From Pseudomonadota bacterium (GTDB taxonomy: Bacteria > Pseudomonadota > Gammaproteobacteria > Xanthomonadales > Rhodanobacteraceae), in contig JAKAZT010000004.1 of the NCBI GenBank assembly GCA_021815695.1, positions 1 to 44,649 of the forward strand: a stretch of DNA of 44,649 bases. The letters run 5' to 3'. The notes below the pieces were generated by a model. That model was given only the letters and a program-made list of their open reading frames with translations. It made no database searches and had not been told where the DNA came from. Both the position numbers and the translations under genes were made by a program. This document shows positions 25,267-33,774 of the stretch, one piece after another (position 1 is the stretch's first letter; each line of letters begins with the position of its first letter).

Positions 25267-26262
25267 ATGCCGAAAGCCCTGCTCCGCCTGCTCGCGCTCG
25301 CGCTGCTGCCGGCGTTGCTGCTCGCCTGCTCGCGGGGCAGCGGTCCGGTCGAGTCCGGCGGCGCCTCGCCCGGTGCAGCGGTGCTGGAGTCGGTCCGACT
25401 GCTGCGCGACGGCAATTTCGATGGCCTCTGGCGACACGCGCTGCCCGCAGCCGACTATGCCGCCTATCGCGCCAGCTGGGGCGCTGACCGCGACCGCTCG
25501 CGGATCACTCCCGAGAATCGCCAGCAGTTCGCCGCCACCATGGCCACGCTGACCGCGCCGGATGCCCAGCAGCAACTGTGGCAGAAGCTGCAGCCGCAAC
25601 TGGCCCTGTACGAGCGCAAATACAAAAGTCAGATGCCGACCCTGATCGGCATGCTCGAAACCATCGGCGGCAGCGCGATCGAGCGCTCGACCACGCTCAG
25701 CGACGCCGAACGGCAGCAGGCCCGCAGCGCGCTGCTGGCGGTCGGCAGCTGGGCGCAGGGCGTGGACTGGGGCGATCCGGCCAAGGCGAAGACGGCACTG
25801 GGCATCCTCACCGACACCGCACGCCAGCTCAATCTGCATACGCTGGACCAGGTCGATGCCCTCGATTACGCACAGGCCAATGCCGATTACGCGCTGCTCT
25901 GGGGTGGCCTCAAGCGCCTGCTGGCCGTGTACGGCCTGTCGCTGGACGACGTGCTGGACTCGGCGCAGGTGAAGGTACTGTCCAACGACGGCCACGTCGC
26001 CGTGGTGCGGCTCCGCTTCGACCTGCTCGGCAAGCCGATCAGCAGCGACTCCACCCTGATCCTGCAGGACGGTCGCTGGTACGACCGCGACACCCTGCTG
26101 GACTGGCGCAAGCGCGCCGCTGCACTGGCGGCCCGCCCGGCGGCGGCGACCAGCACGGCCACTCCCACTCCGCCGCCTGCCATCGTCGCGCCCGCCACCA
26201 CGCGCGCACCGGCAACCGTGCCTGCGGCCGCGCGGTCGGTGGCCGCGGGCCGGACGCATTGA
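25267..26262 (+). CDS. putative lipoprotein of unknown function
   Basis: A 331-residue predicted lipoprotein. The signal ends in the lipobox LLLAC with Cys21. The mature part is mostly helical (LQPQLALYERKYKSQMPTLIGMLETIG, SALLAVGSWAQGVDW), followed by a domain with strands (VKVLSNDGHVAVVRLRFD, STLILQDGRWYDRDTLLDWRKR). The C-terminal about 45 residues are a low-complexity Ala/Thr/Pro tail, consistent with a cell-wall-spanning linker. ATG 25267 was chosen because the signal peptide starts there. It lies 25 bp upstream of plsB on the same strand, so it may be in the plsB operon. I cannot assign a function. Confidence 0.7.
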   Translation: MPKALLRLLALALLPALLLACSRGSGPVESGGASPGAAVLESVRLLRDGNFDGLWRHALPAADYAAYRASWGADRDRSRITPENRQQFAATMATLTAPDAQQQLWQKLQPQLALYERKYKSQMPTLIGMLETIGGSAIERSTTLSDAERQQARSALLAVGSWAQGVDWGDPAKAKTALGILTDTARQLNLHTLDQVDALDYAQANADYALLWGGLKRLLAVYGLSLDDVLDSAQVKVLSNDGHVAVVRLRFDLLGKPISSDSTLILQDGRWYDRDTLLDWRKRAAALAARPAAATSTATPTPPPAIVAPATTRAPATVPAAARSVAAGRTH

Positions 26263-26287
26263 ACCGATCGCGCCCCCGCGCCCGGCC

Positions 26288-28822
26288 ATGATCGACCATC
26301 GCCCGTACGATTCCGGTGCCCCCTGGTGGCTGGCTCTGCTCGGCCGCCTGCTGACGCCGTGGCTGCGCATCAAGCGCGATCCGGCCGAACCGGCGCAGCT
26401 GCTGCAGCCGGACGCTCCGGTGTGCTACGTGATCGAGCGCCACGGCCTTTCGGACGCGCTGATCCTCGACCGCGCCTGCCGCGAGGCCGGGCTGCCGCCG
26501 CCACTGCGGCCGATCAACGTGCCCGGCCTGCGCCGGCGCCGCGCGCTGTTCGCGCTCAACCGCCGCGACGGGCTGGTCTTCGGCCGCCTGCGCCGGCGCG
26601 CCGCGCGCGAGGCGCTGCTGGCATTGCTGCGCGGGCTGGAGGCGCAGCCGCAGCAGGACATCCAGGTGGTGCCGGTGGCGATCTACGTCGGCCGCGCGCC
26701 CAACCGCCAGTCCGGCTGGTTCCGCGTGCTGTTTTCGGAAAACTGGGTGATGGTCGGGCGCTTCCGCCGCCTGCTGGCGCTGCTGCTCAACGGCCGCGAC
26801 ACCATCGTGCACTTCTCGCCGCCGGTCAGCCTGCGCCAGGTACTGGCCGAATCGCGCGCGGCGGGCGAGGCGCCGCCGCGGCTGGCGCGCAAGCTGACGC
26901 GCGTGCTGCGCGCGCATTTCCGCCGCATCCGTGCCGCGGTGATCGGCGCCGACCTGTCGCACCGGCGCACCGTGGTCGACGCCGTGCTTCAAACCGAGGC
27001 GGTGCGCCAGGCGATCACCCAGACCGCGCTGCGCGAGAGCATCAGCCGCGCCGCGGCGTGGCGCCGCGCGCACGGCTATGCGCTGGAGATCGCCGCCGAC
27101 TACTCGCATCCGGTGGTGCGCTCGGCCTCGTTCCTGCTGTCGGGGTTCTGGAACAAGCTGTTCGACGGCATCGGCATGCATCACCTGGAATCGCTGCGCG
27201 CGGCAGCGCCGGGCCACGAGGTGATCTATGTGCCCTGCCATCGCAGTCATGCCGACTACCTGCTGCTGAGCTACCAGCTGTACCAGAACGGCCTGGTACC
27301 GCCGCACATCGCCGCCGGGGTCAATCTCAACCTGCCGCTGGTCGGCACCTTCCTGCGCCGCGGCGGTGCGTTCTTCCTGCGCCGCAGCTTCAAGGCCAAT
27401 GCGCTGTACTCGACCGTATTCGCCGCCTACGTCGATCAGCTGTTCCAGCGCGGCGTGGCGCTGGAGTATTTCGTCGAGGGTGGACGCTCGCGCACCGGGC
27501 GCCTGCTGGCGCCGCGCAGCGGCATGCTGGCGATGACGGTCCGCGCCTTCCTGCGCTCGCCGCGGCGACCGGTGCTGTTCCAGCCGGTCTATATCGGTTA
27601 CGAGAAGCTGATGGAGGGCAACAGCTACATCGGCGAGCTGAGCGGACAGCCCAAGGAAAAGGAATCGCTGTGGAGTGTGTTGCGCGCGCTGAAGGTGCTG
27701 CGCCAGCGTTACGGCCGCGTCACGCTCAACTTCGGCGAACCGATCCTGCTCGAACCGCTGCTGGACCAGGCCGCGCCGGAATGGCGCGCCGCGCGCGGCG
27801 CCGAGGACGAGAAGCCCGCCTGGCTGCCGGGCCTGATCGACACGCTGGCCGAGCGCGTGCACGTCGAGATCAACCGCGCCGCCGACGTCAATCCGATCAA
27901 CCTGCTGGCGCTGGCGCTGCTGGCCACGCCCAAGCACGCGATGGCCGAGAGCGATCTGCTGGCGCAGCTCGAACTGAGCAAGGCGCTGCTGCTGGAGCTG
28001 CCCTACGCCGAGCGCGTCACCATCACGCCGGCAACGCCGGCCGAGATCATCGCCTACGGCGAGCGCATGGGCTGGGTGCGGCGGGTGCGCCACCCGCTGG
28101 GCGACGTGCTGCTGTGCGAGGGCGACCAGGCCGTCCTGCTGAGCTATTTCCGCAACAACGTGCTGCACCTGTACGCGTGCGCGGCGTGGGTGGCGGCGTG
28201 TTTTCTCAACAACCGGCGGATGACGCGCGCCGCGCTGCTGCGCCTGGGCCGGCTGGTGTACCCGTTCATCCGCAGCGAGCTGTTCCTGCCGTGGGACGAA
28301 GACGGTTTCGGCGAGCGCCTGCAGGCGACGATCGGGTTTTTCCTGCGCCGGGGCCTGCTCGAGGCGCAGGGCGACGGCCGCGTGCTCGAGCGCGGGCCTG
28401 GCCAGGGCGACGGCGCCTATCAGCTGCGGGTGATCGCGCACAGCCTGCTGCAGGCGTTCGAGCGCTACTACATCGCGCTCGCAGCGCTGGTCAAGAACGG
28501 CCCGGGCACACTCACCGCGCAGGAACTGGAAAACCAGTGCGTGCTGACCGGCCAGCGTCTGGCCCTGCTGCTGCAGCTGGGCGCGCCGGAATATTTCGAC
28601 AAGGCGCTGTTCCGCGGCTTCATCCAGCTGCTGCGCGCGCGCGGTGTGGTGCGCCCGGGTGCCGACGGCAAACTCGATTTCGACGCCGGCCTGACCGACA
28701 TCGTGCGCGACGCGCGCGTGGTGCTGTCGCGCGCGGTGCGCCAGGCGATCCTCAAGATCACGCCGGGCAGCGAGCCGGCCACCGCCGAGCCCGAGCTGCG
28801 TCACGACGGCGGCGGCGACTGA
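26288..28822 (+). CDS. plsB: glycerol-3-phosphate acyltransferase PlsB
   Basis: An inner-membrane enzyme that acylates the sn-1 position of glycerol-3-phosphate, the first step of phospholipid synthesis. The catalytic HX4D motif is HRSHAD near residue 318. The glycerol-phosphate motif GGAFFLRRSF follows, and EGGRSRTGRLLAPRSGML near 397 and the later PVYIGYEKLMEG are blocks III and IV. At 844 residues it is slightly longer than E. coli PlsB (807), with a family-typical N-terminal region and a helical C-terminus. Frame and start (ATG 26288) are consistent. It probably shares a transcript with the lipoprotein gene 25 bp upstream. Confidence 0.96.
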   Translation: MIDHRPYDSGAPWWLALLGRLLTPWLRIKRDPAEPAQLLQPDAPVCYVIERHGLSDALILDRACREAGLPPPLRPINVPGLRRRRALFALNRRDGLVFGRLRRRAAREALLALLRGLEAQPQQDIQVVPVAIYVGRAPNRQSGWFRVLFSENWVMVGRFRRLLALLLNGRDTIVHFSPPVSLRQVLAESRAAGEAPPRLARKLTRVLRAHFRRIRAAVIGADLSHRRTVVDAVLQTEAVRQAITQTALRESISRAAAWRRAHGYALEIAADYSHPVVRSASFLLSGFWNKLFDGIGMHHLESLRAAAPGHEVIYVPCHRSHADYLLLSYQLYQNGLVPPHIAAGVNLNLPLVGTFLRRGGAFFLRRSFKANALYSTVFAAYVDQLFQRGVALEYFVEGGRSRTGRLLAPRSGMLAMTVRAFLRSPRRPVLFQPVYIGYEKLMEGNSYIGELSGQPKEKESLWSVLRALKVLRQRYGRVTLNFGEPILLEPLLDQAAPEWRAARGAEDEKPAWLPGLIDTLAERVHVEINRAADVNPINLLALALLATPKHAMAESDLLAQLELSKALLLELPYAERVTITPATPAEIIAYGERMGWVRRVRHPLGDVLLCEGDQAVLLSYFRNNVLHLYACAAWVAACFLNNRRMTRAALLRLGRLVYPFIRSELFLPWDEDGFGERLQATIGFFLRRGLLEAQGDGRVLERGPGQGDGAYQLRVIAHSLLQAFERYYIALAALVKNGPGTLTAQELENQCVLTGQRLALLLQLGAPEYFDKALFRGFIQLLRARGVVRPGADGKLDFDAGLTDIVRDARVVLSRAVRQAILKITPGSEPATAEPELRHDGGGD

Positions 28823-28904
28823 ATCCGCTGCAGCGCCGCGCATGGTGTTCATGCCGTCAACCGCTGCGCGACCGTCCGCCGTGATGCCGTGCCGGCTCGA
28901 ACCC

Positions 28905-28932
28905 GGCCGCCGCGCCGGACGGCGCGGCGGCC
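28905..28932. terminator. strong hairpin between plsB and doxDA
   Basis: A perfect 12-bp stem (GGCCGCCGCGCC at 28905-28916 with GGCGCGGCGGCC at 28921-28932) and GGAC loop, placed between two convergent gene ends (28822 and 28940). No T-tract follows on either strand, so intrinsic termination is uncertain. It may act as a bidirectional transcript end or 3' stabiliser. Confidence 0.4.
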
Positions 28933-28939
28933 ATGCGTC

Positions 28940-30010
28940 TCAGGGACGCTGCACCTGCAAGGTGTAACTGTGGCCGTTGACGCTGTGCAGGACCACGGCA
29001 TAGGTGCCGTCGGCCAGGCTCAGGCCCGGATGCGCCGGCGGCAGACTGATCGTCGCGCGCGCGCCCATCCTGGCGGTGATGCCGGCATAGCCCGGGCCGA
29101 ACTTGTTGTAGGCGTAGTCGTTGGCAAACGCCGTCTTCGGCAACGCCGCCAGTACCGCGCCATCCCACGCCTCGATCACCCGGCCCTGTGCGCCGATCAG
29201 TTCGGCGCGGATGATGTTGGCCGGCTCGGCCGGCGTGCCGGCATCCAGATACGCAGTGAAGCGCACCGCGCCGTCGGCACCGAGCTTGCCGGCGGACAGA
29301 CTGACGTGATGCTTGGACGGGCTGACCGGTCCGCCGTGGAATGGCGTGATCACCGAACCGCGAAAGTCGTTGTAGGTCAGCACCACGAACAGCACGGTGA
29401 CGATGGCACCGGTCAGGCCCAGGCGGTTGACTCGCGTGCTGCTCCACGAGCCGCTGCCGAACCACTGGAACCAGCCGCGACCGGCCAGCGCGGGATTGCG
29501 CCGCAGCATCCAGCTGTCGATGGACCAGGCGGCCGAGCCGGCCACGAACAGGGTCACGCCCATGGCGAAGTTGCTGGCGGCCATGGTCCATTCGTCGATG
29601 CAGGTCGCACCCTGCCAACCGAACAGCAGCATCAGCACCACGCTGATGCCGATCGTGACCAGCGCCGACAGCCGGGTCATGAATCCGAAGATCAGGAACA
29701 GACCGAAGACCAGCTCGACGGCGCTGAACACGATGATGCCGGCATACAGCAGGGTGAAGTGATGCAGCATGTAACTGACGACATGATCCATGCCGAGCAG
29801 CGCACCGGGCATCGCCGACTGGAACTTGTTGGCCATCCAGCTCGGAGCGTGCGGGTCGAGCTTGGCCGGCGCATAGATGAAACGCCGGCTGCCGCCGCCC
29901 CAGAAGATCCAGCCCTGGGTGAAACGCACGGCGAGCAGGGCAAGGCCGAGCATGCGCCATGCTGAAGCGTCAGCGGTCCGCGTGTCGGCGGCGAGTGTCG
30001 TGGTAGCCAT
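28940..30010 (-). CDS. doxDA: fused thiosulfate:quinone oxidoreductase DoxD-DoxA
   Basis: A 356-residue membrane protein. Residues about 20-185 form a four-helix DoxD-type domain (LALLAVRFTQGWIFWGGGSRR, a hydrophobic FGLFLIFGFMTRLSALVTIG block, WQGATCIDEWTMAASNFAMG). Residues about 200-356, after another helix, resemble DoxA (TYNDFRGSVITPFHGGPVSPSKH, FGPGYAGITARMGARATISLP, GTYAVVLHSVNG). In Acidianus DoxD and DoxA are separate subunits that oxidise thiosulfate to tetrathionate with quinone as acceptor; fused forms exist in bacteria. The ATG at 30010 follows GGGAGC. It is the last gene of a three-gene operon with a binding protein and a DsrE-like protein. Substrate is inferred from family only. 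Confidence 0.75.
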   Translation of the reverse strand: MATTTLAADTRTADASAWRMLGLALLAVRFTQGWIFWGGGSRRFIYAPAKLDPHAPSWMANKFQSAMPGALLGMDHVVSYMLHHFTLLYAGIIVFSAVELVFGLFLIFGFMTRLSALVTIGISVVLMLLFGWQGATCIDEWTMAASNFAMGVTLFVAGSAAWSIDSWMLRRNPALAGRGWFQWFGSGSWSSTRVNRLGLTGAIVTVLFVVLTYNDFRGSVITPFHGGPVSPSKHHVSLSAGKLGADGAVRFTAYLDAGTPAEPANIIRAELIGAQGRVIEAWDGAVLAALPKTAFANDYAYNKFGPGYAGITARMGARATISLPPAHPGLSLADGTYAVVLHSVNGHSYTLQVQRP

Positions 30011-30087
30011 GAGTTGCTCCCGGGCGGACGCCCGCGTGGTGGTGAAAGCCGCAGGCGTCGGCGCGCCCGCGGCCCGATACCCTCGGC

Positions 30088-31098
30088 TCAGTGGCCGCAG
30101 GTGCCTCGACAAGGCTTGAAGCCGTAGCGCTCGAAGATCTTCAGCGCCGCCGGCGAGCGCAGGAACTGCAGCCACAGCTTGCCCGCCTCGGGATGCGGCG
30201 CATCCTTGACCAGCGCCGCACCATAGACCGCCGTGGTGTTGAACTGCGCGGGGATGTCCACGTGGCTGATCGGATGGCCGGCCTGCTCCTGGAAGATCGC
30301 TTCCGACTTCCAGGTGATGCCGGCGTCGCCAAGTCCCTGCATCAGGAACAGCGGCGTCTGCCGGTGGTGGATGTGCGTCAGCACGGTCTCGCCGCTTCTG
30401 ACCTTGGCGGTGTACACCGTCTGCTCGAGCGCCGGACCGCCCGCCTTGCGCAGACTGGCCTCGATCTGACGCGATACGCCTTCCCACGCCGGGTTGGGCA
30501 TCACCAGGCGCACGCCCGGCCTGCCGAGGTCGTTGAGGCTCCTGATGCCGGCGGGATTGCCCGCGGGCACCATGATGGTCAGGTCGTTGGTCGCGTAGGG
30601 CACCGCCGGTGCCACCAGCCGGCCGGCCGCGATCTGCTCTTTCACTTTCTTCAGGCCCGCGGCATAGACGTCCGGCGCGGCGGTGAAGGTCATGTTGCCG
30701 GAGGTGAACGTGTTGCCGTGCTCCATCGCCTTGATCAGCAGACCCGGCGGAATGGTGACGTAGAAGATCCGGCCGCGCAGCCCGGGATGCCCGGCCTCGA
30801 AGGCCCGCACCAGCGGCGCCATCGCGAAGTAGTAGTTGCCGCCGACGTAGATCACCAGTTGCGGGTCGTTGATGCTGCCGTGGAAATCGGGCATCGAATC
30901 GACTTCGGGAATGGTGAACTCCAGCCCCTTGTGCAGGGCCGGGTTGTTCTCGCCATGCGACCACGGCGGATACAGGGTTTCGTTGTAGCGGGGCGGCGTC
31001 ACCGGCTTGCCGGTGTCGGCGGCCTGTGCGACGGCGAAGCCGGTCGCGCCCAGCACGCACAACACGGCGGCCAGCCAGGGCTTGCGATGCAGGCTCAT
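30088..31098 (-). CDS. orphan periplasmic ModA-like substrate-binding protein
   Basis: A 336-residue secreted protein with a signal peptide (residues 1-27, ending AVAQAA). The mature chain resembles the type II binding proteins of molybdate/sulfate/oxyanion transporters: LTIMVPAGNPAGIRSLNDLGRPGVRLVM is the ModA-type hinge block, followed by AVYGAALVKDAPHPEAGKLWLQFLRSPAALKIFERYGF. The C-terminus adds CRGTCGH, giving a Cys-x3-Cys pair that could form a disulfide or bind metal. No permease or ATPase genes lie nearby, so it is probably not part of an ABC importer; placement between dsrE-like and doxDA genes suggests a sulfur-compound or metal role. GAGGAGC precedes ATG 31098. Confidence 0.75.
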   Translation of the reverse strand: MSLHRKPWLAAVLCVLGATGFAVAQAADTGKPVTPPRYNETLYPPWSHGENNPALHKGLEFTIPEVDSMPDFHGSINDPQLVIYVGGNYYFAMAPLVRAFEAGHPGLRGRIFYVTIPPGLLIKAMEHGNTFTSGNMTFTAAPDVYAAGLKKVKEQIAAGRLVAPAVPYATNDLTIMVPAGNPAGIRSLNDLGRPGVRLVMPNPAWEGVSRQIEASLRKAGGPALEQTVYTAKVRSGETVLTHIHHRQTPLFLMQGLGDAGITWKSEAIFQEQAGHPISHVDIPAQFNTTAVYGAALVKDAPHPEAGKLWLQFLRSPAALKIFERYGFKPCRGTCGH

Positions 31099-31180
31099 GG
31101 AAGCTCCTCGACGATCGAACGCGGGCAACACCGCGCGATTGCGCCGCAGCGACGCAACCGCGCACCGGAGTCGCGGCGGG

Positions 31181-31735
31181 TTACATGCGCATCAGCGCGT
31201 AACCCTGGTCCTGCTGGATGATCAGCGTCGACAGTGCCGACAGCGCCACCTTGATGTCCGGGTTGACCTCGGCCGGGGTGAACTCCATGTCGCCCAGCGC
31301 GTTGCCGCAGACCATCACGTTGACGCCGGCCTTCCTCAGCGCCGCGATCACGGCCAGATTCGGGTTGGCGTGACCGTACTTGGCCATGTAGGCCTTCTCG
31401 CCCAGCGCGATCGCCGTGACGCCGCCATGGATGATCACGTCGAATTTCAGATGACTCAGCGGAACACCGGCGGCGGCAAAGGTATTGACCGCGCGCGCGA
31501 TGTGGTCGAGGCCCGGGTTGACCTTGTCGGCCGCCGGATTGCCCTGGGTCACATCGAACAGCGCCTTGTAGGTGCTGCGCGCATTGGGTCGGTCGGTGGC
31601 CTCGGGCCAGACGTGCACCGGGCCGAAATCCCTGATCGCGGGCATCGTCCAGAAGCCCTGGGGCTGAGCGGCGAAGGCGGCCGGGGAAAACGCCACGGCG
31701 ACAGCCAGCACAAGCACGACGGAACGCATGTTCAT
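31181..31735 (-). CDS. secreted DsrE/DsrF-like sulfur-relay protein
   Basis: A 184-residue protein. The first about 22 residues are a Sec signal peptide (AFSPAAFA), which is unusual because classical DsrE acts in the cytoplasm. The mature part has a DsrE fold pattern: a strand-rich KFDVIIHGGVTAIAL, a helix, then AALRKAGVNVMVCGNALGDM with Cys143 at the position of the conserved persulfide cysteine. The end (ALSTLIIQQDQGYALMRM) is typical of DsrE-like family members. It opens the leftward operon dsrE-like, binding protein (82-bp gap), doxDA (77-bp gap). Its promoter region, shared with ubiE, contains the symmetric element at 31827-31843. A role in carrying sulfane sulfur in the periplasm is inferred. 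Confidence 0.8.
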   Translation of the reverse strand: MNMRSVVLVLAVAVAFSPAAFAAQPQGFWTMPAIRDFGPVHVWPEATDRPNARSTYKALFDVTQGNPAADKVNPGLDHIARAVNTFAAAGVPLSHLKFDVIIHGGVTAIALGEKAYMAKYGHANPNLAVIAALRKAGVNVMVCGNALGDMEFTPAEVNPDIKVALSALSTLIIQQDQGYALMRM

Positions 31736-31826
31736 GACAGTCCTCCCAATGGACGGAGCGCGATGCGCGCAGGGACAAGCTACGCCTCTGATTCAGCTTC
31801 GTCTAATAATGATGCATGCGGTTCGG

Positions 31827-31843
31827 CATAAGGGTCGCTTATG
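31827..31843. promoter_or_regulatory. symmetric operator candidate (T-N11-A)
   Basis: CATAAGGGTCGCTTATG has perfect 6-bp arms around a 5-bp centre and fits the LysR-type T-N11-A rule (TA...TA). It lies 92 bp upstream of the DsrE-like gene and 120 bp upstream of ubiE. Leftward, CTTATG followed 17 bp later by TTATTA could be a weak -35/-10 pair, so a bound regulator would overlap the promoter. No regulator gene lies adjacent. Confidence 0.4.
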
Positions 31844-31921
31844 ATTTTGCGGACGCAGCATGAGCGCCGGCCAGTGCCGGCACTCATTGGCCCGCAACGG
31901 CTGCCGCACTGCCGCGCGAGC

Positions 31922-31927
31922 TACCAT
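31922..31927 (+). promoter_or_regulatory. -10-like box of ubiE
   Basis: TACCAT lies 35 bp upstream of the ubiE ATG, matching the local promoter style (TACAAT before pepN and rep). The -35 region is not distinct. Confidence 0.35.
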
Positions 31928-31962
31928 AGGCCGCATCTGCTATCGCCGGCGAGCACTCCGCG

Positions 31963-32709
31963 ATGAACGAATCCACCACCCACTTCGGCTACCGCGAAGT
32001 CCCGCTGACCGAGAAGCGGAAGCTGGTCGGCGCGGTGTTCACCTCGGTCGCCGCCCGCTACGACCTGATGAACGACCTGATGTCGTTCGGCATGCACCGG
32101 TTGTGGAAGCGCCACTTTGTCGCCTGCAGCGGCGTGCGTGCCGGTGACCGCGTGCTGGATCTTGCCGGCGGCACCGGCGACATCGCCGCGCTGCTGCTGC
32201 CGCGCGTCGGCGCCGCCGGCAGCGTGGTGGTCGGCGACATCAACGCGGCGATGCTCGGCGTCGGCCGCGATCGCCTGACCGATCGCGGCCTGGTGCGCGG
32301 GCTGGATTGGGCGCAGCTCGACGCCGAAGCGCTGCCGTTTCCGGATCAGAGCTTCGACGCCGTGACCATCGCCTTCGGGCTGCGCAATGTCACCGACAAG
32401 GACCGTGCGCTGGCGGAGATGCAGCGCGTGCTCAAGCCCGGCGGCCGCGCCCTGGTGCTGGAATTCTCGCGCGTCACCGCGCCCGCCCTGGCGCCGCTGT
32501 ACGACCTGCACTCGTTTCGCGTGCTGCCGCGGCTCGGGCAGCTGATCGCCGGCGACGCCGACAGCTACCGCTACCTGGCCGAGTCGATCCGCAAACACCC
32601 CGATCAGGCCACGCTGAAGGCGATGATGGAGAGCGCCGGCTTCGCCCACGTCGAGGTACGCAATCTCAGCGCCGGCATCGTCGCCATCCATCGCGGCTAC
32701 CGGCTGTGA
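31963..32709 (+). CDS. ubiE: ubiquinone/menaquinone C-methyltransferase UbiE
   Basis: A SAM-dependent methyltransferase acting on the ring carbon of demethylated quinone precursors. Motif I is [10 protein letters not shown] at 64-73. [24 protein letters not shown] (27-50) is the UbiE/COQ5 signature, and [18 protein letters not shown] and VLEFSR are further family blocks. The length is 248 residues (E. coli 251). The last residues [11 protein letters not shown] match the family terminus. It is divergent from the sulfur operon and is followed by a hydrolase gene that begins at or just after its stop. Confidence 0.97.
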   Translation: MNESTTHFGYREVPLTEKRKLVGAVFTSVAARYDLMNDLMSFGMHRLWKRHFVACSGVRAGDRVLDLAGGTGDIAALLLPRVGAAGSVVVGDINAAMLGVGRDRLTDRGLVRGLDWAQLDAEALPFPDQSFDAVTIAFGLRNVTDKDRALAEMQRVLKPGGRALVLEFSRVTAPALAPLYDLHSFRVLPRLGQLIAGDADSYRYLAESIRKHPDQATLKAMMESAGFAHVEVRNLSAGIVAIHRGYRL

Positions 32710-32744
32710 ACGGCGTGACGAGCCGCGACGCCGTGCCGTCGCCA

Positions 32745-33701
32745 ATGCGCAGGATGCTGCTGCGCCGGCTGAAGACGCTGGGCGTCCTGTTGGCGGTTCT
32801 CGTCCTTGGTGCTTGCGGCGTGTATCTGTTTGCCCCCGGGCTGCTGCTGCGCGGCGACTACGCGCTGCAGGCCTGGCAGGCCAACCTGCACACCCGCGCG
32901 GTGCAGGTGGGCGCCACGCGCTGGGTGTACTACGAGGGCGGCAAGGGCCCGACGCTGGTGCTGCTGCACGGCTTTGGCGGCTCGCGCGAGAACTGGCTGC
33001 CGACCGCGCGCTATCTCGGCCGCAATTTTCATCTGGTGATCCCCGACCTGCCGGGTTACGGCGCCTCCTCGCCGATTGCCGGCAGCGCCGCCGGCATCCA
33101 TGCCCAGGCGCAGCGGTTGGCGGGCTTCGTCGATGCGCTGAAGCTGCAGCACTTCGCGCTCGCCGGGCACTCCATGGGCGGCGCCATTGCCGGCGTCTAT
33201 GCCGCGGCGCATCCCGGGCGCGTGGACGCGCTGGCGCTGCTCGATTCGGCGGGCCTGCCGTTCCGGCCCAACGCCTTCGCACGCGCCGTGGCGGCCGGAC
33301 AGAATCCCTTCGCCTACAGCGACCGCGCGCAGTTCGCACGCTTCATGCGGCTGATCTTCGCCAAGCCGCCGTATGTGCCGCCACGCATCGCCGACGTGCT
33401 GATCGCACGCGATGTCGCCGCGCAGCCTTTTCTCGACGCCACTCTGGCGCGACTGCGTGCACCGGCCGACGCCGATGCGCTGGTGCCGGTACTGCCGCGC
33501 CTGACCATGCCGGTGCTGGGCCTGTGGTGCAACGACGATCGCGTGATCGACCCCTCCGCGCTCGATGCCCTGCGCAAGGGTCTGGCCGCGGCGCCGCAGA
33601 TCGGTACCAGCCTGCTCAACGGCTGCGGCCACATGCCGATCATGGAAGAGCCGCGGGCCACCGCCGACGCGCTGACGCGGTTTCTGACCGGATCGCCGTA
33701 G
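32745..33701 (+). CDS. membrane-anchored or lipoprotein alpha/beta hydrolase
   Basis: A 318-residue alpha/beta hydrolase. VLLHGFGGSRENW (72-84) is the oxyanion region and GHSMGG (141-146) places the nucleophile at Ser143. CNDDRVID holds the acid and GCGHMPIMEEP the His. The N-terminus is a hydrophobic segment containing LVLGAC (Cys24), which fits a lipobox but could also be a membrane anchor. Substrate unknown; lipase/esterase-like proteins of this type are common. ATG 32745 is given; a GTG at 32706 overlapping the ubiE stop (GTGA) would add 13 residues and imply coupling, and neither has a clear ribosome binding site. Confidence 0.8.
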   Translation: MRRMLLRRLKTLGVLLAVLVLGACGVYLFAPGLLLRGDYALQAWQANLHTRAVQVGATRWVYYEGGKGPTLVLLHGFGGSRENWLPTARYLGRNFHLVIPDLPGYGASSPIAGSAAGIHAQAQRLAGFVDALKLQHFALAGHSMGGAIAGVYAAAHPGRVDALALLDSAGLPFRPNAFARAVAAGQNPFAYSDRAQFARFMRLIFAKPPYVPPRIADVLIARDVAAQPFLDATLARLRAPADADALVPVLPRLTMPVLGLWCNDDRVIDPSALDALRKGLAAAPQIGTSLLNGCGHMPIMEEPRATADALTRFLTGSP

Positions 33702-33774
33702 GCGGGGCTGACCCGCCCGGTGCTTTCCCGCAACCGGTGGCTGCTGTGGCGCCGTGCCGCGACCGGCGCCTTGC

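Noticed and set aside
26039-28852. 937-codon minus-strand open frame opposite plsB
   Set aside because: It is a shadow of plsB, whose motifs and length are convincing on the plus strand.
28940-31165. One 741-codon leftward open frame that could be read as a binding protein-DoxDA fusion
   Set aside because: The N-terminal part is out of frame with the real binding protein (30088-31098) and reads as Arg/Gly-rich noise. DoxDA has its own ATG with a ribosome binding site at 30010.
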